The translations under genes and the position numbers were made by a program. A stretch of 64,000 nt of DNA. Origin: Arthrobacter sp. MA-N2 (lineage in GTDB: Bacteria; Actinomycetota; Actinomycetes; Actinomycetales; Micrococcaceae). Shown in pieces: positions 35,388 to 44,461 of this stretch; the stretch's first letter is position 1, and each line of letters starts with the position of its first letter. A model generated the notes under the pieces. It did no database searches and was not told the origin of the DNA. It worked only from the letters and a program-made list of their open reading frames with translations. The DNA lies in contig NZ_KI912155.1 of NCBI RefSeq assembly GCF_000517125.1, forward strand, positions 1,716,696 through 1,780,695, written 5' to 3'.

Positions 35388-36290
35388 CTAGAAGCGTTCT
35401 ACGGCCCGTGTGCCGAAGAGACCCTTAGGACGGATGAGCAGTACCAGCAGCAAAACTATGAACGGCGTAACGGTGGCAAAACGACTTCCGAGATCCGGCC
35501 ACAGCACGGGCTGTACGAGGGCGGTGAACTGCTGTACCAACCCGATGGCGAAACCTCCTACGATCGCGCCTACAGGGGAGTCGAGTCCGCCCAAAACGAC
35601 GGCTGGCATGGTGGCAAACACCACCGAAGTCAGACCCAGTGTCACCCCGGATGATCCGGTGGCCAGCAGCGTTCCTGCGACCGCGCCGAGAGCGCCGGCG
35701 ACAAACCACACGCCGTAAGTCACCCTGCGGGGGTTGATGCCAATCGAGACCGCGGCCTCTTTGTCGCTTGCAGAGGCGCGCATCGACAGACCACCCCGGG
35801 TGTAGGTGAGGAACAGGAAGCAGGCGATGATGAGAGTCACGCTGATGGCGAGGGTCCAGATGTCACTGACGGAGATCGCTACCCCACCCATCGTGATCGT
35901 GTCCAGGCGCCAGGGATCGCCGAGGTTCTGGGACTTAACTCCCCAGATCGAACTTACGATCGCTTCGAAAATATAGAGCACCCCGATGGTGACCATGAGA
36001 ACGCTGAACGTCGGACGGTGTGCGAACCGCCGCATCACGAATCTTTCGGTGAGGATGGCAGTGAGGCCGCAGACGCCCACCGAACACAGCAGGCCAACAA
36101 AGAAGCCAAGGTTCCAGACCGCGCCGAACTGATAAGTAAGGTATGCGCCAAGTAGAACGAAGGCGCCCTGCGAGAAGTTCATGATCCGCGTCGCCGCGAA
36201 AACGATGACGAAGCCGAGGGCGACGAGGGCATAGGTACTGCCGAGGGCGAATCCGGAGACCGCGGTTTGCAGGATGTCGTTCCAGGTCAC
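35388..36290 (-). CDS. livH: Branched-chain-type ABC transporter permease (LivH-like)
   Basis: The 300-residue membrane protein has about eight helices and the LivH-family signatures GFALGSTYALVALGFVIVFA near the N-terminus and VVLGGLDSPVGAIVGGFAIG near the C-terminus. It forms one half of the channel of a HAAT-family importer with LivM. Its start overlaps the livG stop (ATGA). The other components, livM-K-F, are on the opposite strand from 38.7 kb, with an EstB-like hydrolase between. Members of this family carry amino acids, urea, amides or aromatic acids; the substrate here is unknown. Confidence 0.9.
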   Translation of the reverse strand: MTWNDILQTAVSGFALGSTYALVALGFVIVFAATRIMNFSQGAFVLLGAYLTYQFGAVWNLGFFVGLLCSVGVCGLTAILTERFVMRRFAHRPTFSVLMVTIGVLYIFEAIVSSIWGVKSQNLGDPWRLDTITMGGVAISVSDIWTLAISVTLIIACFLFLTYTRGGLSMRASASDKEAAVSIGINPRRVTYGVWFVAGALGAVAGTLLATGSSGVTLGLTSVVFATMPAVVLGGLDSPVGAIVGGFAIGLVQQFTALVQPVLWPDLGSRFATVTPFIVLLLVLLIRPKGLFGTRAVERF

Positions 36291-37102
36291 TGCTTTGCCT
36301 TTCCTAGGTACGCTTCGATCACCTTGGGGTCGTTTTGAATCTCGCTCGGTGTCCCGGAGGCGATCATTGCACCGAAGTTGAGGACGACTATGCGATGGGC
36401 CAGCGACAGCACGAACGGCATATCGTGTTCGACGAGGACGATGGAGATGCCGGTTTCTTCGTGCAGCTGTTTGATGTATCGACCGAATTCCGCCGTCTCT
36501 TCGCTGTTCATGCCCGCAGCGGGCTCATCCATGAGCAGCACTTTCGGCGACATGGCCACAGCACGGGCAAGTTCCACCCGCTTGCAGATGCCTTGTGGAA
36601 GTTCCCCCACAGCCTTATCGGCAAAGGGTTCGAGGCTCAGCGACGCGATCAGCCCATCAACGCGTTCCAGGAAGGCCCGTTCCTCCTTGCGCGTGCGTCG
36701 CGGACGGAGGCCTGCACTGACCATGCTTGTTCGCATGACGTAGTGGTAGCCGAGCATCAGATTTTCACGCACCGTCATCGAACCGAACAGAGCCAGGTTC
36801 TGGTACGTGCGGGCGACTCCGTGGGCAACGATTTTCGAGGGCACCATCCCTATCAGGGAACGACCATCTGCAGTGATGCTGCCCGAGGTCGGCCGATGCT
36901 GGCCGGTGATGCAGTTAAAAAGAGTGGTCTTGCCAGCGCCGTTCGGCCCGATCACGGCGAGGATTTCACCTTGGTCGAGGGTGATGCTGACATCGTTGAG
37001 GATGCGCAGGCCGCCGATCCTAACGTTCAGGCCCGCGACCTCAAGTGGCTTGGCATGGGCATTCACCGATGGCGTAGCCGGGGTGATCAAAGTGTCGGTC
37101 AT
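36287..37102 (-). CDS. livG: ABC transporter ATP-binding protein (LivG-like)
   Basis: The 271-residue ATPase has Walker A GPNGAGKTT, an atypical signature LPQGICKRVELARA in place of LSGGQ (the usual LivG variation), Walker B VLLMDEPAAGMN and the H-loop VLVEHDMPFV. The N-terminal 17 residues are an extension before the ABC core. It pairs with LivF from the opposite strand to power the importer. The gene lies 7 bp after the EstB-like gene and overlaps livH by 4 bp. Confidence 0.92.
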   Translation of the reverse strand: MTDTLITPATPSVNAHAKPLEVAGLNVRIGGLRILNDVSITLDQGEILAVIGPNGAGKTTLFNCITGQHRPTSGSITADGRSLIGMVPSKIVAHGVARTYQNLALFGSMTVRENLMLGYHYVMRTSMVSAGLRPRRTRKEERAFLERVDGLIASLSLEPFADKAVGELPQGICKRVELARAVAMSPKVLLMDEPAAGMNSEETAEFGRYIKQLHEETGISIVLVEHDMPFVLSLAHRIVVLNFGAMIASGTPSEIQNDPKVIEAYLGKAKQ

Positions 37103-37109
37103 TGGTGGC

Positions 37110-38309
37110 CTATTTCATGTCGGGGTAAACACTGTCGTTCACGACCGTGCTCACCGTCATGTCGGAGAGGCGTTGGAAGCGCTCGATGTTGGCGCTTTCC
37201 TCCATGACGCCGGAGGTGAGGCACACAAGGGAAAGTTCACGCGCGGGATCCACCCAGTACAGGGTTGATCCGGCACCGTAGTTACCAAAGGTGCCGGGCG
37301 AGGTGAGAGTTCCGAGGATGCTCGGGTGCATCCCTTCGCCTCGGATGAAGAATCCGAGGCCCAGATTTGCGGGCATGACGTCCCAGTTTCGACGCTGCGC
37401 CATCGGAATCCACCAGTTATTGATGAGGGTACCTGTGTGGTTCTTCGTAGCGCGTTCCAGGATCGCGGGGGCAATGAGGCGGACTCCGTTGAGTTCGCCG
37501 CCCCGGCGGAGCATCTCGGCGAAGCGGAGCACATCGCCGGCCGACGACACTGCGCCGACCCACGGCATTTCTGCCTTCTCATCGAGCACCGTATTAAGAA
37601 TCTCGATATCGGCCGCGCTGAGCCATCCGGTGGCCTCGAAGCGTGCTTTCAGGGGAACAAGGCGGTCGGCCCAGGCCTCCGGGGCGCCGAGGGCGGTGTT
37701 GGTCATTCCCAGCGGTTCAAAGACATCGCGCTGCAGCAGCTCGCCAAATGACAACGAGTTGCCGTGGACCCGTCGCACCATTTCGCCGAGGAGCGCGTGG
37801 TTGAAGGCAGGAGAGTAGTCGACAGTATGGCCTGGATCGCCGATGGCATCCATGGAGCAGATCGCCTCGATGGTTGCCTCCAGACTACCGAGCCGCTCGT
37901 ACTCAACGGGCTCCGGCGTGGGCGGAAGGGCTGACCGGTGAGTGATGAGATCGGTGACCGAAATACGGTCCTTACGCTTGTTGAGAAAGCGGTCCTTCGA
38001 GCGGAACTCAGGGATGACGTCCACGACTTTCGTCGTCATAGACAGCAGCCCCAGTTCAATCGCCTGGTAGACGAGGGTGTTGGTGAACGCCTTGGTCAGC
38101 GACAGAATGCGGAAAATATCATCCGTATGCGCGCGTCGTCCGGTGTCGCGTTCGGCGTACCCGATTGCCTCGTGCGCGACGATCTCGCCCTTGTGGGCGA
38201 TGGCGATCACGGCTCCGTCATAGTCGCCAGCTTCGACGTCGAACTTGATGCGATCAGTAAGCCGTGACAGCGCCCTGTCGTCGATGCGCGTGGTGGTGGA
38301 CTGTGTCAT
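37110..38309 (-). CDS. EstB-like serine hydrolase of the beta-lactamase fold
   Basis: The 399-residue cytosolic protein belongs to the class C beta-lactamase/esterase (EstB, DD-peptidase) family. The nucleophile motif is S-x-x-K in ILSLTKAFTN, followed by the tyrosine motif Y-S-P in VDYSPAFNHALLGEMV. There is no signal peptide, so a peptidoglycan role is unlikely and hydrolysis of an ester or lactone is more plausible. It is first in the operon with livG-livH, which suggests it acts on the imported compound. ATG 38309 follows GAGG. The substrate is unknown. Confidence 0.82.
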   Translation of the reverse strand: MTQSTTTRIDDRALSRLTDRIKFDVEAGDYDGAVIAIAHKGEIVAHEAIGYAERDTGRRAHTDDIFRILSLTKAFTNTLVYQAIELGLLSMTTKVVDVIPEFRSKDRFLNKRKDRISVTDLITHRSALPPTPEPVEYERLGSLEATIEAICSMDAIGDPGHTVDYSPAFNHALLGEMVRRVHGNSLSFGELLQRDVFEPLGMTNTALGAPEAWADRLVPLKARFEATGWLSAADIEILNTVLDEKAEMPWVGAVSSAGDVLRFAEMLRRGGELNGVRLIAPAILERATKNHTGTLINNWWIPMAQRRNWDVMPANLGLGFFIRGEGMHPSILGTLTSPGTFGNYGAGSTLYWVDPARELSLVCLTSGVMEESANIERFQRLSDMTVSTVVNDSVYPDMK

Positions 38310-38673
38310 GGGTGGGACCTCGCTTCATTGTGGGTGCCAGCGGCGCGTAGTCGCAGATGATGTCGGCTGCGACGGCTCTGTTCAGATCCACCGTCATCTG
38401 CGCTCTTATTGTGATTGAATTCAATCTTATTGGTGGATGCTAGCAGCAATCTCACCGGCAACAAACAGGGCTATCCCGAAATTTCGGTGTCTATCAGGTT
38501 GCAACTGATGAAATATCTCGAGGTCGAGTAGTGAATCTCAATCCGGGATTTGCCAACTGGACAATATTGGATACAAAAGATATACATACTAGGTGACCCT
38601 GGTCACGGTGAACTTTTACCCGTGGCAACTGGCCTGCGGGAACTGTGAAGTCCCACCTTGAGGGAGCGGTGAG
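38310..38673. promoter_or_regulatory. Divergent promoter region of the uptake/catabolic cluster
   Basis: This 364-bp region separates the estB-livGH and livMKF transcription units and is AT-rich from 38405 to 38600. It contains a perfect 14-bp palindrome (separate entry). Promoters for both directions must be here. No protein-like frame occurs. Confidence 0.65.
38413..38426. promoter_or_regulatory. Perfect palindrome GATTGAATTCAATC
   Basis: A 14-bp perfect palindrome 104 bp upstream of the EstB-like gene start and about 250 bp upstream of livM. Its symmetry fits a dimeric repressor or activator. It differs from the TTGCAT sites further along the cluster, so a second regulator may act here. 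Confidence 0.5.
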
Positions 38674-39807
38674 TTGGTAAATCAAAAATACGAGGAGAGT
38701 GCAGCGGTGACCGTACTGCAGTCTCCGAAATCGAAGTCTGCCCCGAGGGCGGCAGCGCACCATCCGCGGGCAATCCCACGGATAGTTAAGTGGGCAGCTC
38801 TGCTTGTGGCGCTGATTGCGTACATCGGGAGCCCGCTGATGCTCGATGACGCACGCCTCGGGGTGTTGTCGCTTTGTGCCGTCTACGCGATCGCATCGAT
38901 CGGGCTGACGCTTCTCACCGGCAAGACGGGCCAGGTCACCATGGCGATGCCGTTCTTCATGGGGGTTGGCGCCTATGGGGCCGCCTACTTCGGAGCTCAG
39001 CTGGGCCTTCCATTTGGGTTCTACACCCTTCTGGCTCTCGCCATCGGCGCCGGACTCGGCGCCCTGACCGGGTTCCTCTCCATCCGGCTGGGCGGGGACG
39101 AACTCGCTATCACGACCCTGGGTATCCTCATGGTCGGGCAATACGTATTCAACGAGTGGAAAACGGTGACCGGAGGGGAGTCCGGGATCAGCCTTCGGTC
39201 CGCGTCGATCGCGCTCGGGCCTGTCGATTTCGCCGCACTGGGAGACTTCACCCGATCACAATCGATGTTCTGGCTCACTTGGGGCATCCTTGCTGTTGCT
39301 GCCTACTTGGCGGGGTCGATCGTGGTCTTCCGTCCCGGCCGTGCCATGCAGGCCATCCATGATTCAGAGAGATCGGCCGAGGCCGTGGGCGTCAACGTCC
39401 GTTCCTACAAAATTCAGGTTTCGGCGCTGGCAGGCGGGCTCGGTGCCCTCGCGGGAGTCCTTTACGCGGTGCTCCAGCAGTTCGTCTCGCCCACGGCCTT
39501 CGGTATTTCGACGTCGATCCTGCTGTTTGCCATGATCGTCATCGGCGGAATGGGGAGGGTCTCCGGCGCGATCCTCGGCGCCGTCGTAGTCTGGTCGGCC
39601 CAACAACTGATCGCCCAGGAATCCCAGGGCCCCGTGCTGAGCCTCTTCCTCAAAACAACCGAGAGCGGGCCGGGCCTCATGACGGTCGGCGCTTTCAACA
39701 TCCTTGCCTATGGACTCATGATCGTCCTTCTCCTCATGTACGCCCCGAAGGGTCTCGTGAGCCTCTGGGATTTCGGGGTCGCCAAATGGCGCCGCCGGGC
39801 GGGATAA
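38674..39807 (+). CDS. livM: Branched-chain-type ABC transporter permease (LivM-like)
   Basis: The 377-residue membrane protein has about ten helices and the LivM signatures IGLTLLTGKTGQVTMAMPFF, TLGILMVGQYVF and VIGGMGRVSGAILGAVVV. It forms the channel with LivH. The start is uncertain: TTG 38674 has AGGGAG at good spacing, while GTG 38707 has AGGAG 10 bp upstream and would remove 11 residues. It is the first gene of the plus-strand operon and is followed by the binding protein and second ATPase. Confidence 0.9.
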   Translation: MVNQKYEESAAVTVLQSPKSKSAPRAAAHHPRAIPRIVKWAALLVALIAYIGSPLMLDDARLGVLSLCAVYAIASIGLTLLTGKTGQVTMAMPFFMGVGAYGAAYFGAQLGLPFGFYTLLALAIGAGLGALTGFLSIRLGGDELAITTLGILMVGQYVFNEWKTVTGGESGISLRSASIALGPVDFAALGDFTRSQSMFWLTWGILAVAAYLAGSIVVFRPGRAMQAIHDSERSAEAVGVNVRSYKIQVSALAGGLGALAGVLYAVLQQFVSPTAFGISTSILLFAMIVIGGMGRVSGAILGAVVVWSAQQLIAQESQGPVLSLFLKTTESGPGLMTVGAFNILAYGLMIVLLLMYAPKGLVSLWDFGVAKWRRRAG

Positions 39808-39865
39808 CGCACTTTCAACCATCAGCTTCACGGACGCAGCACAACTCAACCAAAGGAGATTGAGC

Positions 39866-41149
39866 ATGAACAAGAGAACTACTTCTGCCGCACGAATGAT
39901 GGGCATCGGACTGATCGCCCTGTCGATGACGGTTACGGCCACGGCGTGTGGTCGGAGCGGGCCCGCGACAGCGCCCGCTGCGGACGGCGGCCTCGCCAGC
40001 GCTCCCGGCTTTGACGGTAACAAAATCACTCTCGGCGTTCTTGGCGTAACTACGGGCGCCCTCGCGGAGCCGTCCGGAACCATTCTTGAGGGCATGCAGG
40101 CGTACTACAAGGCGCTCAACGACAAGGGCGGCATCGACGGCAAGTACAAGGTCGACCTGCTCGTCCGCGACACGGCATACGACCCCGCAAAAGTCATACA
40201 GGAGTACAACTCCAGCAAGGCCAATGTTTTGGCGTACACCCAGATTTTCGGGACCGCCATGACCAACGCGATTCTTCCGGACCTCAATGCCGACGGCATC
40301 ATCGGCATCCCCAGCAGCGGTGACGGGACTTTGCTGCACCAGCCCTCCATCATGATGACAACTGCCCCCGCTGAGATCGACGTGATTAACGGAATCGAGT
40401 GGGCAACATCCCAGTCGGGCCAGAAAAACGCGCGGGTCTGCTACGCCGCCCTTGAAGGGGCTCTCGGTGCTTCGAGCAAGGATGCTTTGTACTGGGGTGC
40501 CGGCAAGATGGGCCTGAACACTGGAACCTCCGTGACCCTGCCGCTCGACGGTGACTACACGCCCCAGATCCAGGAGCTGCGTCGAGACGGGTGCCAGATC
40601 ATTATGACCAAGGGCTCTGGCGTCGTTCTCACGAAGCTGCTCAGTAAGGCAGCCGAAGTTGGCTTCGCACCGCAGTGGATGGCGCCGTCCTCCGACTGGA
40701 TCCCGTCCATGAAGGCCTCCCCCCTCGCCGCGTACATGCAGGCGCATCTTCTGCTCGTGAAGGACGCCACCATCTACGGTGACACCAACGCGGCAGGTAT
40801 GGCCGACATGATGGCGGCGCATGACAAGTACACCCCCAACGTGACGCCGGTGTGGCTTTACACGAACGGTTATTCCTCCGCGATGGCACTTACCTCCGTC
40901 ATTGAGAAAGCCATAGCCAGTGGCGACCTATCCCGGAAGGGCATGATGGCGGCGTTCAATTCGACAACGGCACTCGATTTCAAGGGCCTTCAGGGCAATA
41001 TGCCCTGGGGTGCACCAGCGGTCCGCGCGGCATCGAGCGTGTACTCCGTTATCGGCATCGACGTTTCCACCCAGACCGGCCAAAAGATCAAGGATTTCGG
41101 CGTCGAGGGTAAGACCTCAAAGGGATACACCTTCCAGAACAAGAAGTAG
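39866..41149 (+). CDS. livK: Substrate-binding lipoprotein of the HAAT ABC importer
   Basis: The 427-residue protein is a type-I periplasmic-binding-protein (Peripla_BP_6). A signal sequence ends at a probable lipobox TATAC-GRSG, so it is tethered outside the membrane. The mature start KITLGVLGVTTGALAEPSGT and the middle GIPSSGDG segment are typical of LivK-like receptors. ATG 39866 lies 7 bp after AAGGAG. It decides the specificity of the importer; family members bind amino acids, amides or aromatic acids. The binding pocket cannot be read by eye, so the substrate is open. Confidence 0.9.
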   Translation: MNKRTTSAARMMGIGLIALSMTVTATACGRSGPATAPAADGGLASAPGFDGNKITLGVLGVTTGALAEPSGTILEGMQAYYKALNDKGGIDGKYKVDLLVRDTAYDPAKVIQEYNSSKANVLAYTQIFGTAMTNAILPDLNADGIIGIPSSGDGTLLHQPSIMMTTAPAEIDVINGIEWATSQSGQKNARVCYAALEGALGASSKDALYWGAGKMGLNTGTSVTLPLDGDYTPQIQELRRDGCQIIMTKGSGVVLTKLLSKAAEVGFAPQWMAPSSDWIPSMKASPLAAYMQAHLLLVKDATIYGDTNAAGMADMMAAHDKYTPNVTPVWLYTNGYSSAMALTSVIEKAIASGDLSRKGMMAAFNSTTALDFKGLQGNMPWGAPAVRAASSVYSVIGIDVSTQTGQKIKDFGVEGKTSKGYTFQNKK

Positions 41150-41166
41150 CAAATGTCAGGAAACTA

Positions 41167-41961
41167 ATGTCGCAAACGCATACTGCGAGTGACTCGGTTG
41201 GTGCCGGGCATAACAGCCCGGCGTCAACCGCCCTCGCCATCAATGACCTCTCAGTCAGCTACGGCGCCCACGCGCCTGTACTCCACAACGTCTCCCTTAA
41301 CGTGCCCGATGGTTCGGTTGTCACCCTCCTCGGCGCTAATGGTGCCGGCAAGTCAACCCTCGTCCGCGCGGCGACCGGCCTTCTTGACGTGCATCAGGCG
41401 CGGGTCGTGTCGGGGAGCATCCTGCTGTACGGGCAGGATGTGACCGCCGCTTCGGCATCGGAGCGCGTGCGAAAGGGAATGTCCCAAGCCATGGAGGGCC
41501 GCCGCATCTTCACGCAGCTGTCCGTGGACGACAACCTCCGCGCAGGGGCGATCACCCGCCGGGGCGGAAACCAGATCCGGGGCGACCTGGAACGGGTCTT
41601 TGACCAATTCCCGGAGCTGAGGGAGCGCCGCTCGTCCAAGGCGGGATTCCTATCCGGAGGCCAACAGCAGATGCTGGCGATCGGTCGCGCACTGATGGCA
41701 AAGCCTCGACTGCTCATTCTCGACGAGCCTTCCCTTGGGCTGGCGCCCAAGCTGATCGAGCGCGTCTTCGAGGTCGTCGCCGACATCAAAAGATCGGGCA
41801 CGACGGTGCTCCTCATTGAACAAAACGTAGCTATGGCCCTCGAGGCCTCTGACCTGGCGTATGTCTTCGAATCCGGAGCTGTTGTCGCGTCAGGTCCTGC
41901 TGCGGAAGTCAAGAACGACGAGAGAGTCAAGGCCGCCTACCTCGGCGGCCACGCCGGATAG
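41167..41961 (+). CDS. livF: ABC transporter ATP-binding protein (LivF-like)
   Basis: The 264-residue ATPase has Walker A GANGAGKST, signature LSGGQQQMLAIGRAL, Walker B LLILDEPSLGLAP and H-loop LLIEQNVAMAL, the standard LivF set. An N-terminal extension of about 20 residues precedes the core. It begins 17 bp after the binding protein gene and completes the five-component importer with livH, livG, livM and livK. Confidence 0.92.
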   Translation: MSQTHTASDSVGAGHNSPASTALAINDLSVSYGAHAPVLHNVSLNVPDGSVVTLLGANGAGKSTLVRAATGLLDVHQARVVSGSILLYGQDVTAASASERVRKGMSQAMEGRRIFTQLSVDDNLRAGAITRRGGNQIRGDLERVFDQFPELRERRSSKAGFLSGGQQQMLAIGRALMAKPRLLILDEPSLGLAPKLIERVFEVVADIKRSGTTVLLIEQNVAMALEASDLAYVFESGAVVASGPAAEVKNDERVKAAYLGGHAG

Positions 41962-42077
41962 CACAACAACAGCTCTCGAAAGGGACGACCTTTGCGATCT
42001 TTTGACGACTGGACGCTGCACAACATATTGCAAGCATGGCGGGGCATCTGCTCCCGCAGAAACGAAAGGACCTCCTC

Positions 42078-43349
42078 GTGACAGCAGCACGCTGCCCCGT
42101 CTCGCACACCTTCGATGCAATGGGAGATGACTACTTCCGCGACCCGGCATTGGCCTTTGCCAATGTACGCGACGAAATGCCGACGTTCTTCTACCCGTAC
42201 CTCAACGCCTGGGTCGTCACGGCCAAGGCCGATTGCGAATACGTGCTCAGCGACTGGAAGAAGTTCTCAAGCGGAGACAAAGGTGCCTCCATCGAGGTGC
42301 CAGAGCAGTTTCAGCACATCGTTCCGCAGGAGCTGATTGCCAAGATTCTTGTGGGTTCCGATCCGACCGGTCACACTTTGTCCCGCAGCGTAGCTGGCCG
42401 AGCTTTCGTCAAACCCCGGATGGATGCCTTGCAGCCTGTCATTGAGGAGCGTGCGCACCGTATCGTCGACTCCTTCGCCGCCGAGGGAAGTACCAACCTC
42501 ATGGAGGCCTATTGCCTCGAGCTGACTACGCAGACATTCATGGCTCTCGCCGGTCTTGACCATGAGGCCGAACCGATGATGCGCCAACTGCGAGATGACC
42601 AGTTTGCTATTCTCGCCAGTGCTCTGGAGCCCATGGAGGAACCCCGTCGTTCGGAAGTGTGGGGCCGCTACGCCGAGGCGCAGACATACCTGCGCGGGAT
42701 CGTCCACGAGCGCATCGAGAACCCCGGCGATGACCTCATCTCGGAGATGGCAGGGGTCAGGGACCGCGAAGGCGCCATGGTGCTCTCGCCTGAGCAGATC
42801 GCCGTGCACGTCGGAGAGTTCTCCGGCGCCGCCACCGACACGACGGCGCAAGCGATGGCCAACGCGGTACTGTTTCTCACTGCAAACCCCGAGGCGCTTG
42901 AGGCCGCCATGGCCGACCCGCAGCTCTGGCCGCGGGTCTTCGACGAGACCGTCCGCCGCCGTCCATCCGGCACGGCGACGCGGTGGGCCAAAGAAGATGT
43001 GATCCTCGGCGGTGCCGAGATCAAAAAGGGCGATGTGGTCTGGCTGGGTCTGGCCAGTGCGAATACGGACGCTTCATACTACGATCGGCCGTTCGATTTT
43101 GACATTCACCGGGCGGACGTCGGCGATCATCTTGCATTCAGCAAGGGGCGCCATACTTGCCTTGGGCAGCCATTGGCCCGGGTCCAGGGAGCGACGGGTC
43201 TGAAGGTGCTGTTCGAGCGCCTTCCGTCCCTGCGCGCTGATGCTGACACGCCGCTGGATTTTGTGCAGATGGCACTCCTGCCGATCCGCAGGACCTTGCC
43301 CGTGCATTGGGACGTCACAGACGCAGCCCGTGCCCGTGAACTGATCTAA
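42078..43349 (+). CDS. Cytochrome P450 (first)
   Basis: The 423-residue soluble P450 has the haem ligand C361 in FSKGRHTCLGQPLAR, the oxygen-activating I-helix motif GAATDTT with D254-T255, and the ExxR element ETVR. GTG 42078 is preferred because AAAGGA lies 7 bp upstream. It is immediately followed by a phthalate-dioxygenase-reductase-like gene, and the pairing resembles a split version of the CYP116B self-sufficient enzymes or the two-gene CYP116A arrangement. It probably hydroxylates or dealkylates the imported compound. If it removes methyl groups, formaldehyde would be formed. Confidence 0.92.
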   Translation: MTAARCPVSHTFDAMGDDYFRDPALAFANVRDEMPTFFYPYLNAWVVTAKADCEYVLSDWKKFSSGDKGASIEVPEQFQHIVPQELIAKILVGSDPTGHTLSRSVAGRAFVKPRMDALQPVIEERAHRIVDSFAAEGSTNLMEAYCLELTTQTFMALAGLDHEAEPMMRQLRDDQFAILASALEPMEEPRRSEVWGRYAEAQTYLRGIVHERIENPGDDLISEMAGVRDREGAMVLSPEQIAVHVGEFSGAATDTTAQAMANAVLFLTANPEALEAAMADPQLWPRVFDETVRRRPSGTATRWAKEDVILGGAEIKKGDVVWLGLASANTDASYYDRPFDFDIHRADVGDHLAFSKGRHTCLGQPLARVQGATGLKVLFERLPSLRADADTPLDFVQMALLPIRRTLPVHWDVTDAARARELI

Positions 43350-43359
43350 GAGAGAAAAT

Positions 43360-44316
43360 ATGCAAACGGAAACCCGCATCCCCCTGACCGTCTCCGCACG
43401 TCGCGATGAATCTGAGGGCGTAATATCGCTCCTGCTCGCCTCACCCGACGCCACGCCATTGCCTGCATGGGCCCCTGGCGCCCATATCGACGTCGTTCTC
43501 GACGACGAGATGGTCCGCCAGTATTCGCTGTGTTCACGTCCGGCTGATGCAGGTACCTGGCGGATCGCGGTGCTACGTGAGCCTGCCGGGCGGGGTGGAT
43601 CTGCCCGCATCCATGATTCATTAACGGCAGGCACCAGCGTGACGGCCAGCGTTCCACGGAACAAATTCGCGCTCCACCGCGCCAGCCGCTATATCTTCAT
43701 CGCCGGTGGTATTGGCATTACGCCGATCCTGCCGATGATTGAGCAGGCGGAGGCCGACGGCGCTGACTGGTCACTGCTCTACGGTGGCCGTACCCGGGGG
43801 TCCATGGCTTTTCTGGAGGAGCTGGGACGGTACGGCGATCGCGTCACCATCGCCCCGCAGGATGAAGTAGGGCTGCTGGATCTGAAGTCCCTGCTCGCTG
43901 TGCCCCAAACCGGCACCTTGATCTACGCCTGTGGCCCCGAGCCTTTATTGCTGGCAACCGAAGCGGCCAGCGCGCATTGGCCGAAGAACTCGCTGCGAGT
44001 GGAACGGTTCGCCCCCAAGGTGGTCGAGACTGTCGGCGAAGACGAATCGTTCGAAGTCGAGTTCGCGGAAAGCGGGCTTGCCGCGATAGTTCCCCCGGGC
44101 ACGACCATCCTTGAGGTTGCCGAGAAGATCGGTATCAACGTCTTCTCCTCGTGCCAGGAAGGGACCTGTGGCACCTGTGAAACTCCGATCCTGGCGGGCC
44201 GCGCTGAGCACCGGGACTCCTTACTCACCGATTCCGAGAAGGACGAGCAGTCCAGCATGATGATCTGCGTATCCCGTGCCGAACACGGGTGCCCCAAGCT
44301 TGTGCTCAAGCTCTGA
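43360..44316 (+). CDS. Phthalate-dioxygenase-reductase-like electron-transfer protein
   Basis: The 318-residue protein has an FMN/FAD domain with RQYSLCSRP, an NAD-binding domain with GGIGITPILPMIEQA and YACGPEPLL, and a C-terminal plant-type [2Fe-2S] ferredoxin with cysteines in SCQEGTCGTCE and ICVSRA. The order flavin-NAD-[2Fe-2S] is that of PDR/VanB reductases. It begins 10 bp after the first P450 and is its probable redox partner, also possibly serving the second P450, which has no reductase of its own. Length is normal for the family. Confidence 0.92.
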   Translation: MQTETRIPLTVSARRDESEGVISLLLASPDATPLPAWAPGAHIDVVLDDEMVRQYSLCSRPADAGTWRIAVLREPAGRGGSARIHDSLTAGTSVTASVPRNKFALHRASRYIFIAGGIGITPILPMIEQAEADGADWSLLYGGRTRGSMAFLEELGRYGDRVTIAPQDEVGLLDLKSLLAVPQTGTLIYACGPEPLLLATEAASAHWPKNSLRVERFAPKVVETVGEDESFEVEFAESGLAAIVPPGTTILEVAEKIGINVFSSCQEGTCGTCETPILAGRAEHRDSLLTDSEKDEQSSMMICVSRAEHGCPKLVLKL

Positions 44317-44370
44317 CGTCCGCAGACACAGGGGATCCTATGGATCAAGTGACAAGTGTAGGACTGTCGA

Positions 44371-44382
44371 GATTGCATACAG
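44371..44382. promoter_or_regulatory. TTGCATAC operator candidate ahead of the GntR gene
   Basis: GATTGCATACAG lies 80 bp upstream of the GntR-family gene. The TTGCATAC core recurs upstream of the second P450, and a perfect TTGCATGCAA version upstream of the aldehyde dehydrogenase, consistent with autoregulation by a FadR-type GntR protein. Confidence 0.4.
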
Positions 44383-44461
44383 ACGGTCTAATATCAATCC
44401 CAGCTGTCTTTGCGAACCCGTGCAATCGACGGTCCACAGCCACGGTCAGGAGCAAAAGATC

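Noticed and set aside
37110..38309. Beta-lactam resistance or peptidoglycan enzyme
   Set aside because: The beta-lactamase-fold protein lacks a signal peptide and is in an operon with an ABC importer, so an EstB-like esterase is the better reading.
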